64,000 nucleotides of DNA. It comes from Allobosea sp. 67-29 (lineage in GTDB: Bacteria > Pseudomonadota > Alphaproteobacteria > Rhizobiales > Beijerinckiaceae). A program made the translations under genes and the position numbers. This document shows positions 53,605 through 64,000 of this stretch, piece after piece. Below the pieces are notes generated by a model. The model made no database searches. It was not told the DNA's origin and saw nothing but the letters and a program-made list of their open reading frames with translations. The DNA lies in assembly GCF_001898115.1 (NCBI RefSeq), contig NZ_MKSQ01000023.1, positions 1-64,000 of the forward strand. Reading direction: 5' to 3'. Position 1 is the first letter of the stretch. Every line of letters begins with the position of its first letter.

Positions 53605-55392
53605 ATGGGTAGTCAGTATATCCAGGATATGGTGCAGAATCTGAAGGAAGGCCGCGTATCGCGCCGTTCCTTTATTCAGAGGATGGCCGCTCTGGGCGTC
53701 ACCGCTCCGATCGCGACGCAGATTTTGGCCTGGAACGACGTTGCGATGGCGAATGCCACGCTCGAATACAAGCCGACCAAGGCCGGTGGCGGCGGGCCGC
53801 TGAAGATGCTGCTCTGGCAGGCGCCGACCCTGCTGAACCCGCATTTCGCCTCGGGCACCAAGGACCAGATCGCCTCGCGCATCTTCTACGAGCCGCTCGC
53901 CGGCTGGGACAAGGAAGGCAACCTCTTCCCGCAACTCGCCGCCGAGGTGCCGAGCAAGGCCAATGGCGGCCTTTCGGAGGACGGCAAGGTCGTCACGTGG
54001 AAGCTGAAGCAGGGCGTGAAGTGGCATGACGGCAAGCCGTTCACGGCCGACGACGTCGTCTTCACCTGGGAATATGCCGCCGATCCGGCGACCGCCGCCT
54101 ATACCACCGGTGCCTACGCCAACATCAAGGTCGAGAAGGTCGACGACCACACCGTCAAGGTGATGTTCAAGGAGCCGACGCCGTTCTGGGCCGACCCCTT
54201 CGTCGGCGTTGCCGGCATGATCATCCCGAAGCACCATTTCGGTGACTACAAGGGCGCCAAGTCGCGCGAGGCTCCGGCCAACCTCAAGCCGGTCGGGACA
54301 GGCCCCTACAAGTTCGTCGAGTTCAAGCCGGGTGACATCATCCGGACCGAGCGCAACACCGAGTATCACGTCGCCAACCAGCCCTATTTCGACACTTTCG
54401 AGGTGAAGGGCGGTGGTGACGCGGTCTCTGCAGCGCGCGCCGTGCTGCAGACCGGCGAATACGACTATGCCTGGGATTCGCTGGTCGAAGAGGACGTGCT
54501 GAAGCGCATGGAGACCGGCGGGCGCGGCAAGGTCAGCGTCGCGGTGGCCGGTGACGTCGAGTTCATCACGCTGAACACGACCGATCCGTGGACCGAGGTC
54601 GATGGCGAGCGTTCGAGCAAGAAGACGAAGCATCCGACGCTGTCGGACCCGGCCGTGCGCCAGGCGATCAACCTGCTGATCGACCGCGACTCGATCCAGA
54701 AGTTCATCTATGGCCGTGCCGGCATCGCGACGGCGAGCTTCGTCAACCAGCCGAAGCAGTTCAAGTCGCAGAAGCTGAAATACGAATTCAGCATCGCCAA
54801 GGCGAACCAGATCCTCGATGAGGCCGGCTGGAAGAAGGGTTCGGACGGCATCCGGGAGAAGGACGGCAAGCGGCTGAAATACGTCTTCCAGACCTCGATC
54901 AACGCCCCGCGCCAGAAGGTGCAGGCCATCATCAAGCAGGCCTGCCAGAAGGCGGGCATCGAGCTCGAGCTGAAGTCGGTCACCGCCTCGGTGTTCTTCT
55001 CGTCGGACGTCGCCAACCCCGACACCTACACCAAGCTCTATACCGACATGGAGATGTACACGACGACGCAGCCGCAGCCGGACCCGGAGCGCTTCCTCAA
55101 CCAGTTCACCTCCTGGGAAGTCGCCAGCAAGGAGAACAAGTGGCTGGGCCGCAACGTCTCGCGCTACACCGATCCGGAAGCCGACAAGGCCTATCGGGAA
55201 GCCCAGAAGGAGCTCGACCCGGCCAAGCGCGCCGCGCTGCTGATCAAGGTCAACGAGATCTTCTGCGAGGCTAACGTCATCCTGCCGGTCCTGTCGCGGA
55301 CCAAGGTGGTTTCCGCTGCGCAGAATCTGGCGCATGACCATTCGGGCTGGGATGTCGATACCTGGAACCTCGCGGCCTGGTACCGCACCTGA
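53605..55392 (+). CDS. ABC transporter substrate-binding protein, peptide/opine/nickel type, Tat-exported
   Basis: A 595-residue periplasmic binding protein of the SBP_bac_5 family (oligopeptide type). The N-terminus has a twin-arginine signal: RVSRRSFIQRMAALGVTAPIATQILAW (about residues 18-44), so it is exported folded. The fold starts at GPLKMLLWQAPTLLNPHFASGTKD, with GVKWHDGKPFTADDVVFTWEY and GTGPYKFVEFKPGD as family hallmarks. It ends with DPAKRAALLIKVNEI and a compact C-terminus. No permease or ATPase genes are adjacent (an antisense lldD follows), so its transporter lies elsewhere. Start MGSQYIQDM was preferred to an upstream ATG because it gives a proper Tat signal. Confidence 0.9.
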   Translation: MGSQYIQDMVQNLKEGRVSRRSFIQRMAALGVTAPIATQILAWNDVAMANATLEYKPTKAGGGGPLKMLLWQAPTLLNPHFASGTKDQIASRIFYEPLAGWDKEGNLFPQLAAEVPSKANGGLSEDGKVVTWKLKQGVKWHDGKPFTADDVVFTWEYAADPATAAYTTGAYANIKVEKVDDHTVKVMFKEPTPFWADPFVGVAGMIIPKHHFGDYKGAKSREAPANLKPVGTGPYKFVEFKPGDIIRTERNTEYHVANQPYFDTFEVKGGGDAVSAARAVLQTGEYDYAWDSLVEEDVLKRMETGGRGKVSVAVAGDVEFITLNTTDPWTEVDGERSSKKTKHPTLSDPAVRQAINLLIDRDSIQKFIYGRAGIATASFVNQPKQFKSQKLKYEFSIAKANQILDEAGWKKGSDGIREKDGKRLKYVFQTSINAPRQKVQAIIKQACQKAGIELELKSVTASVFFSSDVANPDTYTKLYTDMEMYTTTQPQPDPERFLNQFTSWEVASKENKWLGRNVSRYTDPEADKAYREAQKELDPAKRAALLIKVNEIFCEANVILPVLSRTKVVSAAQNLAHDHSGWDVDTWNLAAWYRT

Positions 55393-55402
55393 GTGGAAAG
55401 GC

Positions 55403-55432
55403 CCCCTTGCGTGGAGCGATCTCCGCAAGGGG
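55403..55432 (+). terminator. First hairpin after the peptide-binding protein gene
   Basis: ccccttgcg (55403-55411) and cgcaagggg (55424-55432) form a 9-bp stem, 10 bases after the stop and before the main terminator at 55448. It has no T-tract, so it may protect the mRNA end. Confidence 0.5.
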
Positions 55433-55447
55433 CACCACCGTCTAACG

Positions 55448-55485
55448 AAAGGCCCGGCGGATCCGATCCGCCGGGCCTTTTTCTG
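55448..55485. terminator. Strong terminator between convergent peptide-binding and lldD genes
   Basis: aaaggcccggcggat (55448-55462) and atccgccgggccttt (55466-55480) form a perfect 15-bp stem with a 3-base loop. T residues follow on the + strand and A residues precede the stem, so it can work in both directions. Confidence 0.9.
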
Positions 55486-55529
55486 TCGTCGCCGATGGGC
55501 CGGCGAGAGCCGCCCGCAAGCACGCTTCG

Positions 55530-56699
55530 TCAGCCTGCCAGCCGCTTCAGGGCTCCGGCGCGGCCGCCGACGAGGATGCGCTCGTCGACGTCCTTGATGT
55601 CGCGCAGGCCGCAGAGCGCCATGGTGACGTCGAGTTCTTTGCGGATGATGTCGAGTGCGGCGGTGACGCCCTGCTCGCCCATGGCGCCGAGCCCGTAGAG
55701 GAAGGCGCGGCCGATGAAGGTGCCCTTGGCGCCGAGGGCGACCGCCTTCAGCACATCCTGTCCCGAGCGGATACCGCCGTCGAACAGCACCTCGATGCGG
55801 TTGCCGACCTGCTCAACGATGCCCGGCAGCGCCTCGATCGAGGACAGCGCGCCGTCGAGCTGCCGGCCGCCGTGATTGGAAACGATGAGCGCGTCGGCGC
55901 CGCTCCTGGCAGCCATCTCGGCGTCTTCCGCATCGAGGATGCCCTTGAGGATCAGCTTGCCGCCCCATTGCTCCTTGATCCACTGCACGTCGTCCCAGTT
56001 CAGCTTGGGATCGAACTGGCTGGCGGTCCAGGAGGAGAGCGAGGACATGTCGGCAACGCCGGTGACATGGCCCACGATGTTGCCAAACTGCCGGCGCGGC
56101 GTGTCCAGCATCTTCAGGCACCAGCGCGGCTTGAAGGCGAGGTTGATCAGGTTGGCGATCGTCGGCTTCGGCGGGGCGGAGAGGCCGTTGCGGATGTCCT
56201 TGTGGCGCTGGCCGAGGATCTGCAGGTCGAGCGTCAGCACCAGCGCCGAGCAGCCGGCCGCCTTGGCACGCTGGATCAGGCGCGAGATGAAGTCCCGGTC
56301 CTTCATGACGTAGAGCTGGAACCAGAACGGCGCCTGGGTGTGGTTCGCGACATCCTCGATCGAGCAGATGCTCATGGTCGAGAGGGTGAAGGGCACGCCA
56401 GCCTTGGCGGCGGCCTTGGCCGCGAGGATCTCGCCATCGGCGTGCTGCATGCCGGTGAGGCCGGTCGGCGCGAGTGCGACCGGCATGGACACCGCCTGGC
56501 CGATCATCTCGCTGGCGAGCGAGCGGTTGGTCATGTCGACTGCAACGCGCTGGCGCAGCTTCACCTTGGCGAAATCGGTCTCGTTGGCGCGGTAGGTGCC
56601 CTCGGTCCAGGCGCCGGAATCCGCGTAATCGTAGAACATGCGCGGCACGCGGCGCTTCGCCAGCAGGCGCAGGTCTTCGATGGTCAGGGGCTGGGCCAT
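55530..56699 (-). CDS. lldD: FMN-dependent alpha-hydroxy-acid dehydrogenase, LldD type
   Basis: A 389-residue flavoprotein oxidising L-lactate or a related 2-hydroxyacid. Motifs: YDYADSGAWTEGTYRANETDF, PVALAPTGLTGM and HGDG-like segments, MSICSIEDVANH, WFQLYV, then LTLDLQILGQRHKDIRNGLS, and the catalytic His in IVSNHGGRQLDGALSS, with FDGGIRSGQDVLKA binding FMN. Length fits LldD (396 in E. coli). The alternative is a mandelate or glycolate oxidase relative. It is monocistronic, and faces the peptide-binding gene across a bidirectional terminator. Confidence 0.88.
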   Translation of the reverse strand: MAQPLTIEDLRLLAKRRVPRMFYDYADSGAWTEGTYRANETDFAKVKLRQRVAVDMTNRSLASEMIGQAVSMPVALAPTGLTGMQHADGEILAAKAAAKAGVPFTLSTMSICSIEDVANHTQAPFWFQLYVMKDRDFISRLIQRAKAAGCSALVLTLDLQILGQRHKDIRNGLSAPPKPTIANLINLAFKPRWCLKMLDTPRRQFGNIVGHVTGVADMSSLSSWTASQFDPKLNWDDVQWIKEQWGGKLILKGILDAEDAEMAARSGADALIVSNHGGRQLDGALSSIEALPGIVEQVGNRIEVLFDGGIRSGQDVLKAVALGAKGTFIGRAFLYGLGAMGEQGVTAALDIIRKELDVTMALCGLRDIKDVDERILVGGRAGALKRLAG

Positions 56700-57022
56700 G
56701 GTCGTTGCGGCTCCGCATTCCTCTCGGGCACCGCTGGACGAGCGGCTGCTTTTGCCTCCCGCGCAGTGCCCCGGACAGTCAAGATTTGCTCGGTCGCACA
56801 GATGGCCGCGGCAGGCAACCGCGCGGCGCGTCGAGCTGGCGCGCGGCCACCCCGAGGTGGTCTGATCCGAAATAAGTACTCATCTTGGCGAAGACTTGAA
56901 TCGTCCGCGCCGGTGCGGCCGAAGCTTTGGTCTCGACAAGGTCAAAATTTCGGACAATTCTTGCTCGCCGGCTCGTGGATTGCGGTCTGCGGGCCTGCGG
57001 GCGCGGCTTCGAGGGATTGGCT
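56700..57022. other. Intergenic region between lldD and the cold-shock gene
   Basis: About 320 bases with no credible gene. It carries the lldD promoter in the left part and the cold-shock promoter and leader in the right part. Cold-shock genes commonly have long leaders; an AT-rich patch (56872-56900, 56942-56960) could hold the promoter. I can assign no precise box. Confidence 0.5.
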
Positions 57023-57226
57023 ATGGCGACCGGAACCGTCAAATGGTTCAATACTGAGAAAGGATATGGCTTCATACAACCGGCGGATGGCGGCAAAGAT
57101 GTGTTTGTGCACATCACTGCCGTAAAGGAAGCTGGGCTGATGACGCTGGCGGAAGGGCAGAAAGTCTCGTTCGAGCTCAAGACCGAGCGCGGCAAGACCG
57201 CCGCGGGGGATCTCAAGGTCCTCTGA
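57023..57226 (+). CDS. Cold-shock domain protein (CspA family)
   Basis: A 67-residue OB-fold RNA/DNA chaperone: [18 protein letters not shown] contains RNP1, and [14 protein letters not shown] contains RNP2. It ends [10 protein letters not shown]. Length is standard. The ATG at 57023 follows GAGGGATTG; an ATG 96 bases upstream would add 32 residues unlike the family. It may be constitutive or cold-inducible; the sequence does not show which. It is followed by a GC hairpin (57254-57273). Confidence 0.95.
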   Translation: MATGTVKWFNTEKGYGFIQPADGGKDVFVHITAVKEAGLMTLAEGQKVSFELKTERGKTAAGDLKVL

Positions 57227-57640
57227 ACCGCCTATCTCGCAGAGCTCCCGAACGCCGCCCGAGCCCGGGCGGCGCGGCCAGGGCCTGCGATACCAACTGC
57301 GCGGACGGCGTGGGCCGCCGCCCGCGCCGGCATGCGGTCCCGAGTTCCCCAAGCGCGGATCGCCGTCAGAGGCCGGGATAGCCGGCCGTCCCTCGCAGAG
57401 GCCGGTGCGCTGGCTGCCCTGCGTGGCGATTCTCCCCGCATCGAAAGTCGCTTCTGGCAGGTGTTTGAGCCGTCCTTTGCACAGGGATCGCCAAGCCCGA
57501 GCGAAGCCGGCCACGCCCCGGCTGCCGCCGGATCGATCCGAATCCTCATTCTTGAGTGTCTGGAGTCGGCTCGGGAGCGCTGCCGTAGCTTCGTCCTGTT
57601 TTCCGCACGATAATCCGCTTGCACGAACGACACTTTCGAC
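57227..57640. other. Intergenic region between csp and the methionine operon
   Basis: About 410 bases with no convincing gene. A hairpin, gccgcccg (57254-57261) / cgggcggc (57266-57273), lies 27 bases after the csp stop and may be its terminator. The right end leads into the SahR-like operator at 57641. I see no SAM or SAH riboswitch fold, but could not compute one. Confidence 0.55.
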
Positions 57641-57656
57641 ATAAAGATATCTTTAT
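57641..57656. promoter_or_regulatory. Perfect 16-bp palindrome, operator for the SahR-like regulator
   Basis: ATAAAGATATCTTTAT is a perfect palindrome, 31 bases upstream of the GTG start. It resembles the palindromic SahR-type operators that control methionine genes. Binding there would block transcription of the regulator, metF and metH. Confidence 0.75.
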
Positions 57657-57687
57657 ATCTTTTCGTGTCGTGAGGGAGTGCGAAGAC

Positions 57688-58701
57688 GTGCGGCAGCCGA
57701 CGACATTGTCTTCAGATGTGCTTCTCGCGGGCCTGCGGGCTGCGGGCGAGGAGACGCGGCTGCGCATTCTCGCGCTGCTCTCCGAAGGCGAGCTTTCGGT
57801 CTCCGATCTCACCGATATTCTCGGCCAGTCGCAGCCGCGCATTTCGCGCCATCTCAAGCTTCTCGCCGAGGCAGGATTGGTTCGGCGCTCGCGCGAGGGC
57901 GCCTGGGCGTTCTTCCGGCTCGACGAGACCGGGCCGGGGGGCGCCTTTGCCGCCTCGCTTGCCGCCTGGCTCGACCTGAGCGATCCGGTGCTCGCCGCCG
58001 ATCGCGAGCGTCTCGCGGCGGTACGCGCGACGCGGGCCGAGGCTGCGCAAAACTATTTCGCCAGCGTCGCGCGCGACTGGGACCGTTTGCGCGGCCTGCA
58101 TGTGCCCGATCATGCCGTCGAGGCTGCGGTCGAGGAGGCGGTGGGCGAGGGTACGCCCGGCGCCATGCTCGATCTCGGCACCGGCACGGGCCGGATGCTG
58201 GAGCGGATCGCGCCGAAATTCGGCCGCGCCGTCGGTGTCGACGCCAACCATGCGATGCTGGCGGTGGCGCGGGCCAATCTGGAGCAGGCGGGGCTGTCGC
58301 GCGTCGAGCTCAGGCAGGGCGACATCTATGCATTGCCCTTCGCGCGCGGCTCCTTCGACCTCGTCGTGATCCATCAGGTGCTGCATTTCCTCGACGATCC
58401 CGGCCGGGCGGTGCGCGAGGCCGCCGCGATGCTGGCGCCCGGCGGGCGCCTGATCGTCGTCGATTTCGCGCCGCACGACATGGAATTCCTGCGGACCGAG
58501 CATGCGCATCGCCGGCTCGGCTTCTCCCGCCAGCAGATCGCCGCCTGGTTCGCCGAGGCCGGCCTGTCCTGCGATCTTTCCCGCGAAGTCACCCTTGCCG
58601 ATGGCGGCTCGGGCCAGCTGCCGGTCATGCTCTGGCGTGGCCGCGACCGGCGCGTCCAGGCCGATCCGCCGGTCCGCACGATCAATCTCGAGGTTGCGTG
58701 A
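57688..58701 (+). CDS. ArsR-type regulator fused to a SAM-methyltransferase domain (SahR-like)
   Basis: A 337-residue fusion. The N-terminal 100 residues form an ArsR winged helix (RLRILALLSEGELSVSDLTDILGQSQPRISRHLKLL). The rest is a class I SAM-dependent methyltransferase fold: LDLGTGTGRMLE is the cofactor motif, VDANHAML the acidic loop and VVIHQVLHFLDDP the fourth strand. Such fusions are the SahR regulators of methionine metabolism in Proteobacteria, which sense S-adenosylhomocysteine. The GTG at 57688 has GGAG 9 bases upstream; earlier starts would run through the operator. It overlaps metF by one base (TGATG). It would repress the operon when SAH is low and release it when SAH builds up. 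Confidence 0.82.
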   Translation: MRQPTTLSSDVLLAGLRAAGEETRLRILALLSEGELSVSDLTDILGQSQPRISRHLKLLAEAGLVRRSREGAWAFFRLDETGPGGAFAASLAAWLDLSDPVLAADRERLAAVRATRAEAAQNYFASVARDWDRLRGLHVPDHAVEAAVEEAVGEGTPGAMLDLGTGTGRMLERIAPKFGRAVGVDANHAMLAVARANLEQAGLSRVELRQGDIYALPFARGSFDLVVIHQVLHFLDDPGRAVREAAAMLAPGGRLIVVDFAPHDMEFLRTEHAHRRLGFSRQQIAAWFAEAGLSCDLSREVTLADGGSGQLPVMLWRGRDRRVQADPPVRTINLEVA

Positions 58702-59612
58702 TGAATGCTTTCCGCCCCAGCCGCCACGGCTCGCGCCGTCCGCGCGTCTCCTTCGAATTCTTCCCGCCGAAGACGGAGGAGATGGAGGTCGCGCTCTGGG
58801 ACAGCGTGCGCCGGCTCGAGCCGCTCGGACCCAGCTTCGTCTCGGTGACATATGGCGCCGGTGGCTCGACCCGCGAGCGCACCCACGCCACCGTCAAGCG
58901 CATGGTCGAGGAGACCGGGCTGAAGCCGGCGGCGCATCTCACCTGTGTTTCGGCCTCCCGGTCCGAGGTCGACGAGGTCATCCGCTCCTATTGGGATGCC
59001 GGGGTGCGCCATGTCGTGGCGCTGCGCGGCGATCCGGCCGGGGGGCTCGGCACGGCCTACGAGCCGCACCCGGACGGCTATCACCAGACCTCGGACCTCA
59101 TCGCCGGCCTGAAGCGGATCGGCGATTTCGAGGTGACGGTATCCGCCTATCCGGAGAAGCACCCGGAAGCGGCCTCGCTCGATGCCGATATCGATGCGTT
59201 GAAGAAGAAGGTCGATGCCGGCGCGACGCGGGCGATCACCCAGTTCTTCTTCGATAACGACGTCTATTTCCGCTATCTCGACAAGGTGCGGGCCAAGGGC
59301 ATCGAGATACCGATCCTGCCCGGCATCGTGCCCGTCCAGAACTTCAAGCAGACCGCCAATTTCGCCCGCAAGACCGGCGCCAGCGTGCCGCAATGGCTGG
59401 CCGACCGCTTCGAGGGGCTGGAGGACGATGTCGCGACGCGCCGTCTCGTCGCGGCGGCCGTCTGCGCCGAGCAGGTTCTGGACCTGATCGATCGCGGCGC
59501 CACCGACCTGCATTTCTACACGATGAACAAGGCCGATCTCGTCTATGCCATCTGTCATCTCGTGGGGTTGAAGCCCGAGAAGGCGGCGGCGCAGGCCGTG
59601 GCGGCGGAGTAA
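58701..59612 (+). CDS. metF: 5,10-methylenetetrahydrofolate reductase MetF
   Basis: A 303-residue FAD enzyme reducing methylene-THF to methyl-THF, the methyl donor used by MetH. It begins [17 protein letters not shown], the family's opening with the catalytic Glu, then [31 protein letters not shown], and [11 protein letters not shown], the folate/FAD barrel strands. [23 protein letters not shown] residues ([12 protein letters not shown]) mark the late barrel. Length fits E. coli MetF (296). It starts on the regulator's stop codon (TGATG) and ends 4 bases before metH. Confidence 0.96.
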   Translation: MNAFRPSRHGSRRPRVSFEFFPPKTEEMEVALWDSVRRLEPLGPSFVSVTYGAGGSTRERTHATVKRMVEETGLKPAAHLTCVSASRSEVDEVIRSYWDAGVRHVVALRGDPAGGLGTAYEPHPDGYHQTSDLIAGLKRIGDFEVTVSAYPEKHPEAASLDADIDALKKKVDAGATRAITQFFFDNDVYFRYLDKVRAKGIEIPILPGIVPVQNFKQTANFARKTGASVPQWLADRFEGLEDDVATRRLVAAAVCAEQVLDLIDRGATDLHFYTMNKADLVYAICHLVGLKPEKAAAQAVAAE

Positions 59613-59616
59613 GCCT

Positions 59617-63369
<3,753 letters not shown>

Positions 63370-63520
63370 GGGCCCGCTTCCGGGCGGCGCTTTTGGCCTA
63401 CCGTTCGGCAGGTGCGCGGCGGCAGATTATACAGACGCGGCTTGTTGAATTATCCTGCCGGCTCGTTTAACGCCGGCTCTGTCGGGGCTGCCCGGCAGTG
63501 ACGGGGCGAGCGGAACGGTC

Positions 63521-63823
63521 ATGGCCGACGATGATTACGTTTATGACGATGTGACGGGCGAGTGGCGGCCGGCCTCGGAGGTTGCGGCTGCGGCTGCCGC
63601 CGCGACGCGGGTCGAGGTGCGGGATTCCGCCGGCAATGTCCTTGCGGACGGCGATTCCGTCGTGCTGATCAAGGACCTCAAGGTCAAGGGCGCGGGGCAG
63701 ACGCTGAAGCAGGGTACGGTGATCCGCTCGATCAGACTGACCGACGATCCGGAGGAGATCGACTGCCGCCACGACACGATCAGGGGGCTCGTGCTGCGCA
63801 CCGAATTCGTACGCAAGCGCTGA
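63521..63823 (+). CDS. PhnA/YjdM-like protein lacking the zinc ribbon
   Basis: A 100-residue protein whose C-terminal 70 residues match the YjdM (PhnA) domain: VRDSAGNVLADGDSVVLIKDLKVKGAGQTLKQGT and IRLTDDPEEIDC, ending GLVLRTEFVRKR. The N-terminal zinc ribbon of YjdM (two CPxC pairs) is absent; only YVYDDVTGEWRPASE, reminiscent of the spaced YEW part, remains. Function of the family is unknown; E. coli YjdM is not required for phosphonate use. It lies 150 bases after metH, and its only Cys is in the core. Confidence 0.85.
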   Translation: MADDDYVYDDVTGEWRPASEVAAAAAAATRVEVRDSAGNVLADGDSVVLIKDLKVKGAGQTLKQGTVIRSIRLTDDPEEIDCRHDTIRGLVLRTEFVRKR

Positions 63824-63836
63824 GGCTTCCGGCCCG

Positions 63837-64000
63837 ATGATCCGCAAAGCGACCCTCGCCGACCAGCCGCGCGTCCACGCGATCCGCATGGACGTGCGCG
63901 AGAACGTACTGAGCAATCCGGCGCTGGTGACGGCCGCGGAGATCGACTGGTATCGCGAGCATGCGATCTTCCTGGTCTGCGAGGAGGCCGGCGAGGTTTC
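63837..64000 (+). CDS. GNAT family N-acetyltransferase (N-terminal part)
   Basis: Only 54 residues are in the window; the gene runs off the right edge. MIRKATLADQPRVHAIRMDVRENVL is the usual GNAT opening (IRxATxxD), and REHAIFLVCEEAGEV corresponds to the second and third strands. The acetyl-CoA loop would lie downstream. It starts 13 bases after the PhnA-like gene and may be co-transcribed. Substrate is unknown. Confidence 0.75.
   Translation, partial: MIRKATLADQPRVHAIRMDVRENVLSNPALVTAAEIDWYREHAIFLVCEEAGEV

Noticed and set aside
57227..57640. SAM or SAH riboswitch upstream of the metF operon
   Set aside because: No conserved riboswitch core or terminator/antiterminator pair is evident by eye. 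The palindrome and DNA-binding regulator explain control better.
57232..57642. Minus-strand ORF of 136 codons in the csp-metF gap
   Set aside because: Arg/Ala-rich with no domain, no ribosome site, and runs through the SahR operator region.
57619..57687. TTG start of the SahR-like gene at 57619
   Set aside because: It would place the operator palindrome inside the coding region. The GTG at 57688 has a GGAG site and starts directly before the ArsR domain.

Overview
The window is a GC-rich chromosomal segment with about 60 tightly packed genes, short gaps and frequent 4-base ATGA overlaps. The gene content fits an alphaproteobacterium of the Hyphomicrobiales; a Bosea-like organism is my best guess from protein style and from the intergenic palindromes. 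Supporting signs are an alphaproteobacterial RpoD tail, a rhizobial-type che operon, EcfG-type stress promoter motifs, a PHO box of the rhizobial kind, HlyU, DUF2798 and DUF2171 proteins, and an FlhB2/FliK pair. I see no prophage, transposase, CRISPR array or plasmid functions. This is core-like chromosome with a few accessory items.

Layout. 1-5.5 kb: the rpoD 3' end and terminator, an orphan Tae4-like amidase, a LysE exporter, YjbQ, DUF2798, HlyU, a DJ-1/PfpI protein behind an EcfG-type promoter, an MFS transporter overlapping a glyoxalase-type gene remnant, and a YciA-like thioesterase. 5.7-9.6 kb: a large chemoreceptor, a CAT-anticodon tRNA (probably tRNA-Ile2) and a secreted DUF3859-like protein. 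9.7-19 kb: a four-gene MdtABC-type RND efflux operon with its own outer-membrane factor. 19.3-22.9 kb: cbpA-cbpM, three small proteins (one behind a second EcfG-type promoter) and a type II NADH dehydrogenase. 23-27.3 kb: a three-gene ABC system resembling zinc-responsive clusters, then a PhoA-type alkaline phosphatase with a PHO box. 27.5-29.6 kb: an Fsr-like MFS exporter and an exported superoxide dismutase.

29.8-40.4 kb is a chemotaxis island: soluble receptor, atypical receiver, STAS protein, cheY1, cheA, cheW, membrane receptor, cheR, cheD, cheB, cheY2, all on the + strand and mostly overlapping or closely spaced. Only accessory flagellar genes are present: a fliK-flhB2 pair at 42.9-44.9 kb, translationally coupled to a BioF2-type acyltransferase. 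Between them lie an exported glutathione peroxidase, a composite palindromic repeat and mogA.

45-56.7 kb holds metabolic and stress genes: an aldo/keto reductase, a divergent TetR/SDR pair with two matching operators, a secreted metallo-beta-lactamase-fold protein, EttA, a GFA-family protein, a SulP transporter, an orphan Tat-type peptide-binding protein and an LldD-type dehydrogenase. The end of the window has a cold-shock protein and a methionine operon: an ArsR/methyltransferase fusion regulator (SahR-like) behind a perfect 16-bp palindrome, then metF and metH. These are followed by a PhnA-like protein that has lost its zinc ribbon and the start of a GNAT gene.

The most promising signals are the SahR-like metF-metH operon, the DUF3299/ABC metal-type cluster, the flagellar-acyltransferase operon and the orphan Tae4-like amidase. 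No large uncharacterised multigene system stands out beyond these.
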